A stretch of DNA of 64,000 nucleotides, from NCBI RefSeq assembly GCF_000373565.1, contig NZ_KB891831.1, positions 1,330 to 65,329 of the forward strand, read 5' to 3'. Shown here piece after piece: positions 16,954 through 26,949 of this stretch. The first letter of the stretch is position 1. Every line of letters starts with the position of its first letter. The position numbers and the translations under genes are program-made. This stretch comes from Streptomyces sp. HmicA12. Its GTDB lineage: Bacteria > Actinomycetota > Actinomycetes > Streptomycetales > Streptomycetaceae. The notes below the pieces were generated by a model that saw only the letters and a list, made by a program, of their open reading frames with translations, did not search any database and was not told where the DNA came from.

Positions 16954-17315
16954 GACGCGGCGCTCCTCGCTCGTGCGGGTCCGTACAGCCGACGGCCAGG
17001 AACTCGGCTCCCGCTGGCGGAACTTGGCCACCGAGATTATGCAGCAGGCGTTGACTTAGTCCATCCATTGGATTTAGGTAATGCGCCAGACGCACCATGC
17101 ACCCCACCAGCACCTGCTGCGCCCTCCGCACCACTCGCCCTGCCCCGTGCACAGCTCCCCCCTTGCACAGCCACCGAGCCGACGCCCTTTTCGTACGCAT
17201 ACGTCCAGCCCCCGTACCCCTCCCGTACGTCCCGTGTCTCCCGCAGCTACGCCCCGCACCCCTCGCAGTCGCGCGCCCGAGCCAGGCGCATGAGCCGCAC
17301 CTTCGGAGGATTCCC
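16954..17315. other. ROK/importer divergent intergenic region
   Basis: About 360 bp with the promoter/operator at 17051-17079 as the only clear feature. The leader of the importer gene after it is C-rich and contains no convincing ORF. Confidence 0.6.
17051..17079 (+). promoter_or_regulatory. Promoter with overlapping palindrome (candidate ROK operator)
   Basis: A good promoter is visible: TTGACT (17051-17056), 17 bases, TTAGGT (17074-17079). Overlapping it is the imperfect palindrome CTTAGTCCA-N5-TGGATTTAG (17055-17063 and 17069-17077, two mismatches). Placement between -35 and -10 suits repression by the divergently encoded ROK protein. Confidence 0.6.
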
Positions 17316-18689
17316 TTGCGCAAGAAACTTCTCGCCGCCCTCGCGATCACCATCGCGACAACGTTGTCAGCCGCAGGCTGCGGCGGCTCCGGGACCGCCG
17401 GCGGCGGCAACACGATCAAGGTCGTGTACTGGCAGCACCTGGACCAGAACGACAAGAAGCAGCAGAAGTTCCTCGGCTCGATGAAGCAGTCCTTCGAAAA
17501 GGCCCACCCCGGCAAGAAGGTCGAGATCGTCCCGGTCACGGCGTCCGAGAACGACTACTACACGAAGATCCAGCTGATGATGCGCTCGCCCTCGACCGCG
17601 CCCGACCTGGTCTACGAGGACACCGCACTGATCAACTCCGACATCACCAGCGGATACCTCAAGCCGATCGACGAGTACGTGGCCAAGTGGTCGGAGTGGG
17701 GCAAGTTCGCCAAGGCCGCCAAGGCCGCCGTCTCCTCGCCCACCGACGGCAAGACGTACGCCGTCCCGGACGACACCGACACCCGGGGTATCTGGTACAA
17801 CCAGGAACTGCTCAAGAAGGCGGGGATCAAGACTCCCTGGCAGCCGAAGACCTGGCAGGACATCCTCGACGTCGCCCGGACGGTCAAGAAGAAGCTGCCG
17901 GGTGTGACGCCGATGAACCTCTACACCGGTCAGGCCGGCGGCGAGCAGTCCACCATGCAGGGCTTCGAGATGCTGCTGTACGGGACCGACGCCGCGGGCG
18001 ACTCCCTGTACGACGCCGAGAGCAAGAAGTGGATCACCGGCTCGCAGGGGTTCAAGGACGCGCTGAAGTTCGTCCACACCGTCTACGGCGAGGACCTGGG
18101 CCTGTCCAGGTCGACCGCGCTCGGTGCCAACGCGGGCACCGAGGTCGGCACGAAGCTGCTTCCCGAGAACAAGCTCGCCATCAACATCGACGGCTCGTGG
18201 ATGGCGAACAACTGGCTGAAGACGGGCCCGCGTCCGTGGCCCGAGTGGACGAAGACGATGGCCTCCGCCGCCATGCCGACGCAGCACGGTCAGGCACCCG
18301 GCAAGGTCAGCATGTCGGGCGGCTGGGCCTGGTCCATCCCGTCGAAGGCCAAGAACCCCGATCTGGCCTGGAAGTTCATGAAGTCGATCAAGAACAAGGC
18401 CCATTCGACGCAGTGGAACATCATCGAGTCGACGACCGCCGTCCGCACCGATGTGGCCGTCGACCCGAAGTACCTCAACGCCACGCCGACCAACAAGTTC
18501 TTCACCGGCCTGGTCAAGTACACCCACTTCCGCCCGGCGCTGCCGAAGTACCCGCAGGTCTCCAACGCCATCACCAAGGCCATGGAGTCCGTCACCACCG
18601 GCCAGAGCTCGGTGGACGAGGCGGCCAAGACGTACGACCAGGAGCTGGCCACGGCCGTCGGCTCCGACAGCACCGCCAAGGGCAACTGA
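17316..18689 (+). CDS. Sugar ABC transporter substrate-binding lipoprotein (CUT1), system 1
   Basis: 457 residues. The lipoprotein signal peptide ends at LSAAGC (Cys ~22), so the mature protein is anchored outside the membrane. It is a cluster-1-type extracellular solute-binding protein: IKVVYWQHLDQ, a long Lys-rich ligand domain, AINIDGSWMANNW, and GGWAWSIPSKAKNPDLAWKFM. CUT1 proteins bind oligosaccharides. The TTG at 17316 is preceded by GGAGGA (17305-17310). The stop overlaps the next permease start (TGATG). The promoter/operator at 17051-17079 drives it. Confidence 0.93.
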   Translation: MRKKLLAALAITIATTLSAAGCGGSGTAGGGNTIKVVYWQHLDQNDKKQQKFLGSMKQSFEKAHPGKKVEIVPVTASENDYYTKIQLMMRSPSTAPDLVYEDTALINSDITSGYLKPIDEYVAKWSEWGKFAKAAKAAVSSPTDGKTYAVPDDTDTRGIWYNQELLKKAGIKTPWQPKTWQDILDVARTVKKKLPGVTPMNLYTGQAGGEQSTMQGFEMLLYGTDAAGDSLYDAESKKWITGSQGFKDALKFVHTVYGEDLGLSRSTALGANAGTEVGTKLLPENKLAINIDGSWMANNWLKTGPRPWPEWTKTMASAAMPTQHGQAPGKVSMSGGWAWSIPSKAKNPDLAWKFMKSIKNKAHSTQWNIIESTTAVRTDVAVDPKYLNATPTNKFFTGLVKYTHFRPALPKYPQVSNAITKAMESVTTGQSSVDEAAKTYDQELATAVGSDSTAKGN

Positions 18690-19612
18690 TGAAATCCGCT
18701 GCCGCAACCGCCGACGCCGCGCCCCTGAGGCGTGCGTCCGGCGGCCGCGCGGCGGGCCAGTCGCTGCTGCGTGGCCTTCCGCTGCTGCCGTCGCTCGTCC
18801 TGCTGGCCGTGTTCCTGGCCGGACCGATCCTGTACTGCGTCTACGACGCGTTCACCGACGCCCAGTTGACCGGCGCCGCCGAGACGCACTTCGTGGGCCT
18901 GGACAACTTCACGCGGGCGCTCGACGACCCGGACTTCCTCAACTCCCTGTGGCTGACGCTGGTGTTCGTCGTGGGTTCCGCCGTCATCGGGCAGAACACG
19001 CTCGGGCTGAGCCTTGCGGTCATGGCCGAGAAGGCGACCCGTCCGGTGCGCTCGATCGTCAACGGCGTGGTGATCGCCGCCTGGGTGCTGCCAGAGGTCG
19101 TCGCCGGCTACCTGATGTACGCGTTCTTCTTCCAGCAGGGATCGCTGAACGACGTACTCGACCTGCTCGGCCTGCCGCGGCAGAACTGGCTGTACACCAT
19201 GCCGATCCTGGCGGTGTGCCTGGCCAACGTGTGGCGGGGCACCGCCTTCTCGATGATGGTCTACTCCGCCGCGCTCAACGAGGTTCCGCGCGAGCTGGTG
19301 GAGGCCGCCGAGATGGACGGCGCGGGCGTGTGGCACCGGCTGTGGCACGTCACGCTGCCGGTCATCCGCCGCACCGTCATGACCAATCTGATGCTGATCA
19401 CCCTGCAGACGCTCTCCGTCTTCGGGCTGATCTACGCCATGACGCGCGGCGGCCCCGGCAACAAGAGCCAGACCCTGCCGGTGTTCATGTACCAGCAGGC
19501 GTTCCAGAACAGCCTGATCGGCTACGGCACGGCGATCGCGCTCGTCCTGCTGGTCGTGGGCGCCCTGTTCTCCGTCGTGTATCTCAAGCTGCTCAAGGTG
19601 GAGGAGGACTGA
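18689..19612 (+). CDS. Sugar ABC transporter permease (MalF-type), system 1
   Basis: 307 residues with six predicted membrane helices after a short cytoplasmic tail. The EAA loop is VEAAEMDGAGVWHRLWHVTLP, which docks the ATPase. The start ATG overlaps the stop of the binding-protein gene and its own stop overlaps the second permease start. Translational coupling would give matched subunits. No ATPase gene lies in the locus; Streptomyces CUT1 importers generally share the MsiK ATPase. Confidence 0.93.
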   Translation: MKSAAATADAAPLRRASGGRAAGQSLLRGLPLLPSLVLLAVFLAGPILYCVYDAFTDAQLTGAAETHFVGLDNFTRALDDPDFLNSLWLTLVFVVGSAVIGQNTLGLSLAVMAEKATRPVRSIVNGVVIAAWVLPEVVAGYLMYAFFFQQGSLNDVLDLLGLPRQNWLYTMPILAVCLANVWRGTAFSMMVYSAALNEVPRELVEAAEMDGAGVWHRLWHVTLPVIRRTVMTNLMLITLQTLSVFGLIYAMTRGGPGNKSQTLPVFMYQQAFQNSLIGYGTAIALVLLVVGALFSVVYLKLLKVEED

Positions 19613-20520
19613 TGGCCACCACCGACCTGAGGCCGACGGCCAAGGCGGGCCACTTTGACGGGAACACCCGCCCCGCACCCGTCGTGGGCACCGCGCGCCG
19701 CCGGATCCGGCCCTCCCGCATCGCGGTCAACCTCGTCCTGCTGGTGATCAGCCTGCTGTTCGTCCTGCCGCTGGTGTGGATGGTGTTCGCGTCCATCAGC
19801 TCCACGGCCAGCTTCGAACTGAGCCTGCCCTCGCCGCCGACGCTGGACAACTTCCACGCGATCCTCAACACCGACACCACCTACCGGCCGATGCTCAACG
19901 GCCTGCTGCTGTGCGGCGGCGCGACGCTGCTGTGCGTGGTCGTCTCGATCCTGGCGGCCTACCCGCTGTCGCGTTACCGCTCCCGGCTGCGCCGCCCGTT
20001 CCTGTACACCGTCCTGTTCACCACCGGGCTGCCCATCACCGCGGTGATGATCCCCGTGTACAGCATGTTCGTACAGGTCGAGCTGATCGACTCGATGGCC
20101 GCGACCACGCTGTTCCTGACGGCGTCCGCGCTGCCGATCGGGATCTGGCTGATGAAGAACTTCATGGACGGTGTGCCCATCGTCCTGGAGGAGGCGGCCC
20201 GGATCGACGGCGCGAACGCCATGCAGTCGCTGACGCGGGTGGTACTGCCGCTGATGTGGCCGGGTGTCACCGTCGTCACCGTGTTCACCTTCATCAGCAT
20301 GTGGGGCAACTTCTTCGTCCCGTTCGTGCTGCTGCTGTCGCCGGAGAAGCTGCCGGCGTCGGTGAGTGTGTTCACCTTCCTCAGCGCCCACGACCAGACG
20401 CAGTACGGGCAACTGGCCGCGTTCTCCCTCGTGTACACGCTGCCCGTGGTGATGCTCTACCTGCTGCTGACCCGCAAGCTGGGCGGCGGATTCGCGCTCG
20501 GCGGCGCCCTGAAGGGCTGA
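19612..20520 (+). CDS. Sugar ABC transporter permease (MalG-type), system 1
   Basis: 302 residues, six membrane helices. The EAA motif is LEEAARIDGANAMQSLTRVVLPL, and it has the MalG-like ending of CUT1 inner permeases. It pairs with the permease encoded just before it. The start overlaps the previous stop (TGATG). A GH38 gene follows after 50 bp, so the importer and enzyme are probably in one transcript. Confidence 0.93.
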   Translation: MATTDLRPTAKAGHFDGNTRPAPVVGTARRRIRPSRIAVNLVLLVISLLFVLPLVWMVFASISSTASFELSLPSPPTLDNFHAILNTDTTYRPMLNGLLLCGGATLLCVVVSILAAYPLSRYRSRLRRPFLYTVLFTTGLPITAVMIPVYSMFVQVELIDSMAATTLFLTASALPIGIWLMKNFMDGVPIVLEEAARIDGANAMQSLTRVVLPLMWPGVTVVTVFTFISMWGNFFVPFVLLLSPEKLPASVSVFTFLSAHDQTQYGQLAAFSLVYTLPVVMLYLLLTRKLGGGFALGGALKG

Positions 20521-20570
20521 ACTCACCTTCCTGCCCCACCTGTTCACGTACGTCCTTCGAAAGGTGTTCT

Positions 20571-23500
20571 GTGCATTCCGACCGCGACATCGTCGAGCGT
20601 CGGCTGCGGCGCGTACTCGACGAACGCATCCGGCCCGCCGTCCACGCCGTTTCCGTCCCGCTCGAGGTGGGCATCTGGCAGGTGCCGGGCGAGCCCGTCC
20701 CGGTGGCGGAAGGCCTGGCCGCCGATTACCGGCCCACCGAACCGGGAGCGCACTGGGGCCCCGCCTGGACCACCAGCTGGTTCAGGCTCAGCGGCCGCGT
20801 CCCCGAGGAGTGGGCGGGGCGCCGGGTCGAGGCCGTCGTCGACCTCGGCTTCGGCACCACCGAACCGGGCTTCTCCGCGGAGGGCCTCGCGTACCGGCCC
20901 GACGGCACTCCCGTGAAGGCGCTCAACCCGCGCAACATCTGGCTGCCGGTCACCGAACGGGCCACGGGCGGCGAGGAGTTCGTCTGCTACGTCGAAGCCG
21001 CGGCGAACCCCCTCGTCATGCACTCCGGGCCCGAGGACCGCAGTTACGCGATCACCCCGATCGGCGGCCGCGCGCCGTGGCTGGACGATCCGAACGCTTC
21101 GGGCGGCGAGCAGATCTACCGGCTGCGCCGGCTCGACCTGGCCCTCTTCGACGCGGAGGTCTACGAGCTCGTACACGACATGGAAGTGCTCGACCAGCTC
21201 ATGCGCGAGCTGCCCGAGCAGTCGCCGCGCCGCTGGCAGATCCTGCGAACGCTGTCCAACGCCCTGGACGCCGTGGACCTGCAGGACATCAGCGGCACCG
21301 CGACCGCGGCCCGCGAGATCCTCGCGCCCGCCCTGGCGCCTTCCGCCACCACGGGTGAGCACCGCATCTCCGCGGTCGGCCACGCCCACATCGACACGGC
21401 CTGGCTGTGGCCCCTGCGCGAGACGGTGCGCAAGGTCGCCCGCACGGTCTCCAACGTCACCCAACTCATGGACGAACACCCGGAGTTCCGCTTCGTGATG
21501 TCCCAGGCGCAGCAGCTCGCCTGGCTCAAGGAGCACCGCCCCGAGGTGTACGAGCGTGCCCAGGAGAAGGCGAAGACGGGGCAGTTCGTGCCGACCGGCA
21601 GCCTGTGGGTGGAGCCGGACACCAACATCACCGGCGGTGAGGCGCTGGCCCGCCAGTTCATCCACGGCAAGCGGTTCTACCTCGAAGAGTTCGGCGTCGA
21701 GACCGAGGACATGTGGCTGCCGGACACCTTCGGCTACAACGCGGCGATGCCGCAGCTGATGAAGCTGGCGGGCGTGCGCTGGTTCCTGACGCAGAAGATC
21801 TCGTGGAACACCACGAACAAGTTCCCCCACCACACGTTCTGGTGGGAGGGCATCGACGGCACCCGGATCTTCAGCCACTTCCCGCCGGTCGACACGTACA
21901 ACAGCGACCTGTCCGGCGCGGAGGTCGCGCACAGCGTCCGCAACTTCCAGGACAAGGGCGCGGCGAACCGATCGCTCGCCCCGTTCGGCTACGGCGACGG
22001 CGGTGGCGGCCCCACCCGCGAGATGCTCGCGCGCGCCGAGCGCCTCGCCGACCTGGAGGGCTCGGCCCGGGTCGAGATCGAGCGGCCGGGGGACTTCTTC
22101 GCCAAGGCGTTGGAGGAGTACCCGGACGCCCCGGTCTGGGTGGGCGAGCTCTACCTGGAGTTCCACCGCGGCACACTCACCAGCCAGATCGCGACCAAGC
22201 AGGGCAACCGGCGCAGCGAACACCTGCTACGCGAGGCGGAGTTGTGGGCGGCGACGGCCGCGCTCCGCACCGGCGCCCCGTACCCCTACGAGGCACTGGA
22301 CCGGCTGTGGAAGACGGTTCTGCTGCACCAGTTCCACGACATCCTGCCGGGCACGTCGATCGCATGGGTGCACCGGGAGGCGGAGGAGACGTACCGTCAG
22401 GTCGCCACTGAATTGGGAGACTTGATCGCATCGGCGCAGACGGCACTGGCCGGACCGGCCGACGCCGACGGCTCCGAGGTCGTCTTCAACGCCGCTCCGC
22501 ACGCCCGTGGCGGCACGGCGGCCCTGGGCGCCGCGCGGCGCGCCCGGCAGGAGTCGGCCACCGTCGTCCCGATCGCGCGCGACGGCGGCTACGTCCTCGA
22601 CAACGGGCTCGTCCGCATCGTCATCGACGAGCGGGGCCTGGTCACCTCCGCGTACGACGTGGAGGCGGACCGTGAGGCGCTGCCGCCCGGCGCGAGCGCC
22701 AACCTGCTCCAGCTCCACCAGGACTTCCCCAACCAGTGGGACGCCTGGGACGTCGACGCCTTCTACCGCAACACCGTCACGGACCTGACGGACGCGGAGT
22801 CGGTGACCGTGGTGGACGGCGCGGTGAAGGTGACGCGCGCCTTCGGGGCCTCCCGCGTCGAGCAGACCCTGAGCCTGGCGCCGGACGCTCGCCGCCTGGA
22901 CGTCGACACGGTCCTGGACTGGCACGAGACGGAGAAGCTGCTCAAGGTGGCGTTCCCGCTGGACGTGCGGGCGGCGCACTCGACGGCGCAGGTCCCGTTC
23001 GGGCACGTCGAGCGGCCCACGCACACCAACACCAGTTGGGACGCGGCGAAGTTCGAGGTGTGCGCGCACCGCTTCCTGCACGTCGGGGAGCGGGACTGGG
23101 GCGCGGCGGTGGTCAACGACTCGACGTACGGCCACGACGTGACGCGTGACGTGCGGGAGGACGGCGGGACCACCACCACGGTCCGTCTGTCCCTGGCCCG
23201 CGCGCCCCGCTTCCCCGACCCCGACACCGACCAGGGCACCCACCGGCTGCGCTACGCCCTGGTGATCGGGGCGGGTGTCGAGGACGCGATCCGCGAGGGG
23301 TACCACCTCAACCTGCCCGAGCGCGTGGTGCCGGGCTCGGCCGAGGTGGCGCCGCTGGTGTCCGTCGACGCCCCGGCCGTCGTGGTCGAGACGGTCAAGC
23401 TCGCCGACGACCGTTCCGGCGATGTCGTGGTCCGCCTCTACGAGGCCCACGGAGCCCGCGCCACGGCACTGCTCACGCCCGGCTTCCGGATCACGTCGGC

Positions 23501-23633
23501 TACCGCCACCGACCTCCTGGAACGCCCGCGCGCCGCCGACGAGTCGTGCTGTGAAGCAACCGATGACGGGGTCAGGCTGCGGCTGCGCCCGTTCCAGATC
23601 CTGACGGTGCGGCTGGTTCCCGAGCAGGGGTGA
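20571..23633 (+). CDS. GH38 alpha-mannosidase
   Basis: 1020 residues. The N-terminal domain (to ~255) leads into the GH38 catalytic barrel. The zinc site is in GHAHIDTAWLWPLRE (His273, Asp275) and the nucleophile Asp385 is in MWLPDTFGYNAAMPQ, by homology to other GH38 enzymes. The C-terminal beta-sandwich ends with RPFQILTVRLVPE. The overall type resembles cytosolic MAN2C1-like mannosidases. No signal peptide is visible, so it would trim imported oligosaccharides in the cytoplasm. The GTG at 20571 was chosen with an AAAGG site ~7 nt upstream. A hairpin at 23643-23678 follows the stop. Confidence 0.93.
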   Translation: MHSDRDIVERRLRRVLDERIRPAVHAVSVPLEVGIWQVPGEPVPVAEGLAADYRPTEPGAHWGPAWTTSWFRLSGRVPEEWAGRRVEAVVDLGFGTTEPGFSAEGLAYRPDGTPVKALNPRNIWLPVTERATGGEEFVCYVEAAANPLVMHSGPEDRSYAITPIGGRAPWLDDPNASGGEQIYRLRRLDLALFDAEVYELVHDMEVLDQLMRELPEQSPRRWQILRTLSNALDAVDLQDISGTATAAREILAPALAPSATTGEHRISAVGHAHIDTAWLWPLRETVRKVARTVSNVTQLMDEHPEFRFVMSQAQQLAWLKEHRPEVYERAQEKAKTGQFVPTGSLWVEPDTNITGGEALARQFIHGKRFYLEEFGVETEDMWLPDTFGYNAAMPQLMKLAGVRWFLTQKISWNTTNKFPHHTFWWEGIDGTRIFSHFPPVDTYNSDLSGAEVAHSVRNFQDKGAANRSLAPFGYGDGGGGPTREMLARAERLADLEGSARVEIERPGDFFAKALEEYPDAPVWVGELYLEFHRGTLTSQIATKQGNRRSEHLLREAELWAATAALRTGAPYPYEALDRLWKTVLLHQFHDILPGTSIAWVHREAEETYRQVATELGDLIASAQTALAGPADADGSEVVFNAAPHARGGTAALGAARRARQESATVVPIARDGGYVLDNGLVRIVIDERGLVTSAYDVEADREALPPGASANLLQLHQDFPNQWDAWDVDAFYRNTVTDLTDAESVTVVDGAVKVTRAFGASRVEQTLSLAPDARRLDVDTVLDWHETEKLLKVAFPLDVRAAHSTAQVPFGHVERPTHTNTSWDAAKFEVCAHRFLHVGERDWGAAVVNDSTYGHDVTRDVREDGGTTTTVRLSLARAPRFPDPDTDQGTHRLRYALVIGAGVEDAIREGYHLNLPERVVPGSAEVAPLVSVDAPAVVVETVKLADDRSGDVVVRLYEAHGARATALLTPGFRITSATATDLLERPRAADESCCEATDDGVRLRLRPFQILTVRLVPEQG

Positions 23634-23642
23634 GACCGCGGT

Positions 23643-23678
23643 GCGGGAGGGGTTCAGCCGGTCATGAGCCCCTCCCGC
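23643..23678. terminator. Stem-loop after the GH38 gene
   Basis: A perfect 10-bp stem GCGGGAGGGG/CCCCTCCCGC with a 16-nt loop, 9 bp after the stop. It may act as a partial terminator or processing site, since the downstream genes face the same way. Confidence 0.5.
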
Positions 23679-23753
23679 GCCTACCCGTCGCGCCCTCTTC
23701 ACCGTCGACCCGGCCGATCTCGCCGACGCTGATCCCCCTCCATGGAGACAACG

Positions 23754-25622
23754 ATGTCAACTGTGTCCGACCAGCGATCTCACCGCGACGGGCAGGCCGG
23801 CGGCCTGCCACGCCCGGAGTACCCACGCCCCGGCTTCGTCCGCGAGGACTGGCTCAACCTCAACGGCACCTGGCAGTTCGCCTTCGACCCGAGTGACAGC
23901 GGCCTCGAACGCGGTCTGCTGCACGCCGAGTTGAGCGGCCGGATCACGGTCCCGTTCTGTCCCGAGTCGGAGCTGTCCGGCATCGGCGACACCGACTTCC
24001 ACCGTGCGGTCTGGTACCGGCGCACGGTGCGGATCCCTCAGGAGTGGCGGGGACGCCGTCCCGTACTGCACTTCGGTGCCGTCGACCACGACGCGACGGT
24101 GTGGGTCAACGGCACCGAAGTGGCCCGGCACAGCGGCGGGTTCACGTCCTTCAGCGCCGACCTCGGCGGTGTGGTGGGCGCGGGTGACGAGGCCGTGATC
24201 GTGGTGCGCGCCCGTGACACCTGGGAGGGACCGCAGGCCCGCGGCAAGCAGTCCCGGCTGTACGCCAACCACACCTGCCTGTACACCCGCACCACCGGGA
24301 TCTGGCAGACCGTGTGGCTGGAGCCGGTGGCCGACACCCATCTCAAGCGTCCCCGGATCACCCCCGATCTCGCCGCGAGCTGCTTCCACCTGGAGCTTCC
24401 ACTGGCGGGCGGCCGCACCGGACGGCGCGTTCGCGCACGGCTCGTCGACGCCGCCGGCACGGTGGCCGAGGCCGAGGTGCCGGCGCATCTGAGCGTGGCC
24501 CCGCGGATCGTGCTGCCCGTGCCCGCGGACCGCCGCCGACCGTGGTCGCCGCAGGACCCGCACCTGTACGAGGTCCACATCGACGTGCTGGACGCCGAGG
24601 GAACCGTCGTCGACGCCACGGTCAGCACCACGGGCCTGCGGTCCGTCTCCGTGGACGGAAAGCGGATCCTCATCAACGGCGAGCCGGTCTTCCAGCGGCT
24701 CGTGCTCGACCAGGGCTACTACCCGGACGGCCTGATGACGGCCCCCGACGACGCCGCCCTGATCCGCGACATCGAACTCTCCCTCGCCGCCGGGTTCAAC
24801 GGCGCCCGCCTGCATCAGAAGGTCTTCGAGGAGCGGTTCCTGCACCACGCCGACCGGATGGGCTATCTGGTCTGGGGCGAGTTCGGTGACTGGGGCTCGA
24901 ACGAAGGGCCGCTCAGCGGCGACAACCAGCAGCCCACCGCCGGGTTCGTCACGCAGTGGCTGGAGGCGGTGGAGCGGGACTACAACCACCCGTCCGTCGT
25001 CGGCTGGTGCCCGCTGAACGAGACGCAGCAACTGCTCACCGACCGCCCTTCCACCCTCGACGACGTCACCCGCGGCATGTTCCTGGCCACCAAGGCCGCC
25101 GACACCACCCGCCCGGTTCTGGACGCCTCCGGCTACGCGCACCGGGTACCGGAGACCGACGTCTACGACTCGCACTGCTACGAGCAGGACCCCGAGGCGT
25201 TCCGGGCCCTGATGGCGGGCCTCGACAAGAACCGCCCCTTCGTGAACCCCGAGGACAACCCGGACGCCGGGATCTGGTCCACCCCCTACGCCGGGCAGCC
25301 CTACTTCTGCAGCGAGTTCGGCGGCATCTGGTGGAATCCGGACGACGCCGTACCCGACGACACGGACCGCAGCACCTCCTGGGGCTACGGCGAACGCCCC
25401 CGCGGCGAGGAGGAGTTCCACCACCGCTTCGCCGGCCTGACCGGCGTCCTGCTCGACGACCCGAACATGTTCGGCTACTGCTACACGCAGCTCACCGACG
25501 TGTTCCAGGAGCAGAACGGCATCTACCGGTTCGACCGCTCGCGGAAGCTGGACGTGGACCGGGTACGGCGGGCCCAGGAGCGCCCGGCCGCCTTCGAGAC
25601 CTCGCCCGTCGGGGAGGTCTGA
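23754..25622 (+). CDS. GH2-family glycosidase, copy 1
   Basis: 622 residues. The sugar-binding N-terminal domain is followed by the Ig-like domain and a TIM barrel. The likely acid/base is Glu423 (GWCPLNETQQ) and the nucleophile Glu521 (FCSEFGGIWW), inferred from GH2 family positions. No signal peptide is visible. GH2 includes beta-mannosidases, beta-galactosidases and beta-glucuronidases; the next-door alpha-mannosidase favours a mannose-linked substrate, but this is an inference. The ATG at 23754 has GGAG upstream. A second GH2 protein with the same motifs is at 36701-38563. The stop overlaps the start of the next binding protein. Confidence 0.88.
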   Translation: MSTVSDQRSHRDGQAGGLPRPEYPRPGFVREDWLNLNGTWQFAFDPSDSGLERGLLHAELSGRITVPFCPESELSGIGDTDFHRAVWYRRTVRIPQEWRGRRPVLHFGAVDHDATVWVNGTEVARHSGGFTSFSADLGGVVGAGDEAVIVVRARDTWEGPQARGKQSRLYANHTCLYTRTTGIWQTVWLEPVADTHLKRPRITPDLAASCFHLELPLAGGRTGRRVRARLVDAAGTVAEAEVPAHLSVAPRIVLPVPADRRRPWSPQDPHLYEVHIDVLDAEGTVVDATVSTTGLRSVSVDGKRILINGEPVFQRLVLDQGYYPDGLMTAPDDAALIRDIELSLAAGFNGARLHQKVFEERFLHHADRMGYLVWGEFGDWGSNEGPLSGDNQQPTAGFVTQWLEAVERDYNHPSVVGWCPLNETQQLLTDRPSTLDDVTRGMFLATKAADTTRPVLDASGYAHRVPETDVYDSHCYEQDPEAFRALMAGLDKNRPFVNPEDNPDAGIWSTPYAGQPYFCSEFGGIWWNPDDAVPDDTDRSTSWGYGERPRGEEEFHHRFAGLTGVLLDDPNMFGYCYTQLTDVFQEQNGIYRFDRSRKLDVDRVRRAQERPAAFETSPVGEV

Positions 25623-26926
25623 TGGCTCTGGCACGGAGGACCCTGCTGCGTGGAGCCCTCTTCGGAGGAGGTGCCGCCGCGCTCGCCCCGGCGCTGAGCG
25701 CGTGCGGAGCGAGCGCGGCAGCGAGCACCGACGCGGTCCAGTACTGGAACCCGTTCACCGGTGGCGACGGCGCCCTGATGAAGGAGATGGTCACCGAGGT
25801 CCAGGGCGCCGCCCCCGGTCTGAAGGTGGACACGACGGTCCTGGACTGGGGGCAGTCGTACTACACCAAGCTGGCGATGGCGTCGGCCGGCGGCCGTGGG
25901 CCCGACGTGGCGATCATGCACGTGTCGCGGTTCGCCGGGTACGCGCCGGGCGGGTTGCTCGATCCCTGGGACATGGATCTGTTCCGGGAGTTCGGGGTGA
26001 CCCTGGACGACATCAACCCGGTCACGGGCAAGCGTGGCCGGTACGACGGCGACCAGTACGCGCTGCCGCTCGACACGCATCCCTTCGTCGTCTTCTACGA
26101 CAAGGACGTGATGGACAGGGCGGGCCTGGTCGACAGCGACGGCAGGCTCATTCCGTTCGGCGGCCCCGACGGCTATCTGGAGGCCGCGGAGAAGCTCCGC
26201 TCCGTCAACAAGGGCGGCCTCGGGCCGGTCTACGGTCACGTCAACGACGCGGCGCAGAACTGGCGGATGTTCTGGTCCCTGTACCGGCAGACGGGCGCCG
26301 AGTTCGTCCTCACCGGCAAGAAGACCCAGGTGGACCGGGACACAGCCGTCAAGGTCCTCACGTTCATGCAGAAGCTGGTCGCGCCCCAGTGCCGGACCAT
26401 GGACCCGACCACGTCCGTCGGCTCCTTCGCCTCGCGCAAGGCTCCGATGATCTTCACCGGTGAGTGGGACTCCGCGGCGTTCAGCCAGATCAAGGGCATC
26501 GAGCTGGGCGCGGCTCCGTTCCCGCAGATCTACGACAGCCCCGCGGGCTGGGCCGACGCCCACATGTTCGTGCTGCCGCACCAGAAGAATCCGGACGAGG
26601 AACGGCGCCGCACCGTGCACCGGATGGTCGCCGAGTTGTTGAAGGCCAGCTTCACCTGGGCCCGGGCCGGACACATTCCCGGCTATCTGCCGATCGTCGA
26701 GTCGCGGAAGTACCGGCAGCTGGAGCCGCAGGTCGAGTACGCGGCCGCCGCGAAGACACCGGCACTCGACCCGCCGGCCTGGTTCATGGGGGCCGGTGCC
26801 GAAGCACAGGTCCAGCTGTGCCAGGCCATGCAGACCGCACTGGTGGGCGCCAACTCCGCGGCCGTCGCCGTCGACAAGATGATCAAGGCGCTCGACTTCT
26901 ACCTCAGCAAGCCGGACCCGGCCTGA
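25622..26926 (+). CDS. Sugar ABC transporter substrate-binding lipoprotein, system 2
   Basis: 434 residues. Signal peptide ARRTLLRGALFGGGAAALAPALSAC ends at a lipobox (LSAC, Cys ~27), with a twin-arginine-like start. The mature part is a CUT1-type solute-binding protein (VQYWNPFTGGDGALMKEM, GEWDSAAFSQIKGIELGAAPFPQI). Its start overlaps the GH2 stop (TGATG), so enzyme and binding protein are coupled. The following two permeases complete a second importer within the first transcription direction. Confidence 0.92.
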   Translation: MALARRTLLRGALFGGGAAALAPALSACGASAAASTDAVQYWNPFTGGDGALMKEMVTEVQGAAPGLKVDTTVLDWGQSYYTKLAMASAGGRGPDVAIMHVSRFAGYAPGGLLDPWDMDLFREFGVTLDDINPVTGKRGRYDGDQYALPLDTHPFVVFYDKDVMDRAGLVDSDGRLIPFGGPDGYLEAAEKLRSVNKGGLGPVYGHVNDAAQNWRMFWSLYRQTGAEFVLTGKKTQVDRDTAVKVLTFMQKLVAPQCRTMDPTTSVGSFASRKAPMIFTGEWDSAAFSQIKGIELGAAPFPQIYDSPAGWADAHMFVLPHQKNPDEERRRTVHRMVAELLKASFTWARAGHIPGYLPIVESRKYRQLEPQVEYAAAAKTPALDPPAWFMGAGAEAQVQLCQAMQTALVGANSAAVAVDKMIKALDFYLSKPDPA

Positions 26927-26949
26927 GCCGCACGAGAGGAATCCGCGTC

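Noticed and set aside
19776-20570. Rightward frame extending the GH38 gene upstream
   Set aside because: It overlaps the permease in another frame and has low-complexity Arg/Gly content; the GTG at 20571 fits better.
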